From positions 67,101-131,100 of the forward strand of contig JALHOD010000007.1 in assembly GCA_022843165.1 (NCBI GenBank): a DNA stretch of 64,000 bases, read 5' to 3'. The notes under the pieces are model-generated. The model was not told the DNA's origin. It did no database searches and saw nothing but the letters and a program-made list of their open reading frames with translations. Positions 63,388-64,000 of this stretch are shown here, in pieces. Positions within the stretch are counted from its first letter, which is position 1; each line of letters starts with the position of its first letter. The DNA comes from Pseudorhodoplanes sp. GTDB taxonomy: Bacteria > Pseudomonadota > Alphaproteobacteria > Rhizobiales > Xanthobacteraceae. The position numbers were made by a program, and so were the translations under genes.

Positions 63388-64000
63388 TCACGCCGCGTTC
63401 TTGGCCGCCAGTTCGGGAATGCGCAGCGACGGCGTCGAACTGTCGAGCTTGAGAACGACATCGAGATCGAGCGACGATGTTTCCACCCGGTTACGGCCGC
63501 GTTCCTTGGCGTAATAGAGCGCCTCGTCGGCCTTCGCGAGCAGGGCCGGAATATCGAGCGGTCCTTTGTCGCTGACCGCAATGCCGATCGACGCCGTGGC
63601 ATCCATGATCCGCCCGTCGACTTCGCGGGCATTCGTCGCAAAGGCCTGCCGGATCCGTTCCGCGATCTCGGCCGCCTTGCTGTGATCGGTGTCGTACAGC
63701 ACGGCGCCGAATTCCTCGCCGCCCAGCCGACCGACCAGATCGAATGGACCCACATGTGCATTGGCTGTTTCGGCAAAGATCTGCAGAACGCGATCGCCGA
63801 GCGCGTGTCCGAAATTGTCGTTGATCGTCTTGAAGTGATCGAGATCGATCAGCAGCACGCTGACCGGACGCGGCTCGGAATCAACGCGGCGGGCCATTTG
63901 CTCGCCGACCTCCAGGAACGCGCGACGGTTTGCGATCCCGGTCAGCGGATCGATCAGGGACGCCGTCTTGTGCAGGAACTCGGTGCGCTCCTTCGCCATG
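63388..64000 (-). CDS. diguanylate cyclase (GGDEF domain), cut by window edge
   Basis: At least 203 residues of a GGDEF domain that makes cyclic di-GMP: DPLTGIANRRAFLE, LLIDLDHFKTINDNFGHALGD, active site VGRLGGEEFGAVLYD and DEALYYAKERGRNRVE. The GGEEF motif is catalytically competent. The RxxD inhibitory site five residues upstream is missing (GPFD), so product feedback is unlikely. The frame is open to the window end and the real start, probably with sensor or membrane segments, lies beyond it. A 20-residue tail follows the domain. Confidence 0.92.
   Translation of the reverse strand, partial: MAKERTEFLHKTASLIDPLTGIANRRAFLEVGEQMARRVDSEPRPVSVLLIDLDHFKTINDNFGHALGDRVLQIFAETANAHVGPFDLVGRLGGEEFGAVLYDTDHSKAAEIAERIRQAFATNAREVDGRIMDATASIGIAVSDKGPLDIPALLAKADEALYYAKERGRNRVETSSLDLDVVLKLDSSTPSLRIPELAAKNAA

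Overview
The window is a GC-rich, densely coding chromosomal segment from an alphaproteobacterium, most likely a member of the Hyphomicrobiales (Rhizobiales) near the Bradyrhizobium/Rhodopseudomonas/Pseudolabrys groups. I infer this from gene content and order: gatCAB, the yajC-secD-secF neighbourhood followed by complex I assembly-factor homologues, serS-surE-pcm-LytM, tatABC next to scpAB-nagZ-SPOR-argS-dgt, an ExoR-like Sel1 protein beside ilvD, a PopZ/DUF2497 protein, and a tolC gene next to a PCMT-like gene. Palindromic intergenic repeats of kinds common in that order are also present. No plasmid, phage, insertion sequence, CRISPR array or rRNA operon was seen. Most of the window is housekeeping and envelope biology.

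Layout. 1-1.13 kb holds a 26-residue histone-H1-like basic microprotein, two stem-loops and about 900 bp without a convincing gene. 1.13-5.3 kb carries the tRNA-dependent amidotransferase gatC-(small ORF)-gatA and gatB. 5.3-8.9 kb is a patchwork of small genes: a PAS-PAS-XRE regulator, a ModA-like binding protein and a DUF1127 protein. 9-11.5 kb has trmFO and a kinase-like fusion. 11.5-15.7 kb is yajC-secD-secF followed by homologues of NDUFAF3 and NDUFAF6. 15.9-21.4 kb has a DUF815 ATPase, then serS-surE-pcm-nlpD (reading leftward), with a striking AT-rich in-frame insertion inside serS. 21.9-32.6 kb is tatABC, an orphan ABC ATPase, scpAB, nagZ, a SPOR protein, argS, dgt and divergent erpA.

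32.7-38 kb holds a tripartite-tricarboxylate (Bug) receptor and an RND efflux pair. 38.2-41.5 kb has xthA, an exoR-like gene and ilvD. 41.7-44.4 kb is a tightly coupled MoxR ATPase / HExxH-VWA / LCCL operon, the best candidate here for a poorly described system. 44.5-56.4 kb has DNA glycosylase mpg, a membrane methyltransferase, prfC, a coupled valS-epimerase-propeller set, an MFS exporter, popZ, tolC and a PCMT-like gene. Then follow tRNA-Cys, tRNA-Asn and a 35-residue membrane microprotein.

57.2-63.3 kb looks like an accessory uptake and catabolism locus. It has a carboxymuconolactone-decarboxylase-like protein, a beta-hydroxyacid dehydrogenase, an SRPBCC protein, an orphan TRAP receptor, a second Bug receptor and a feruloyl-CoA-synthase-like ligase. 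The ligase promoter carries a palindromic operator. The window ends inside a GGDEF gene.
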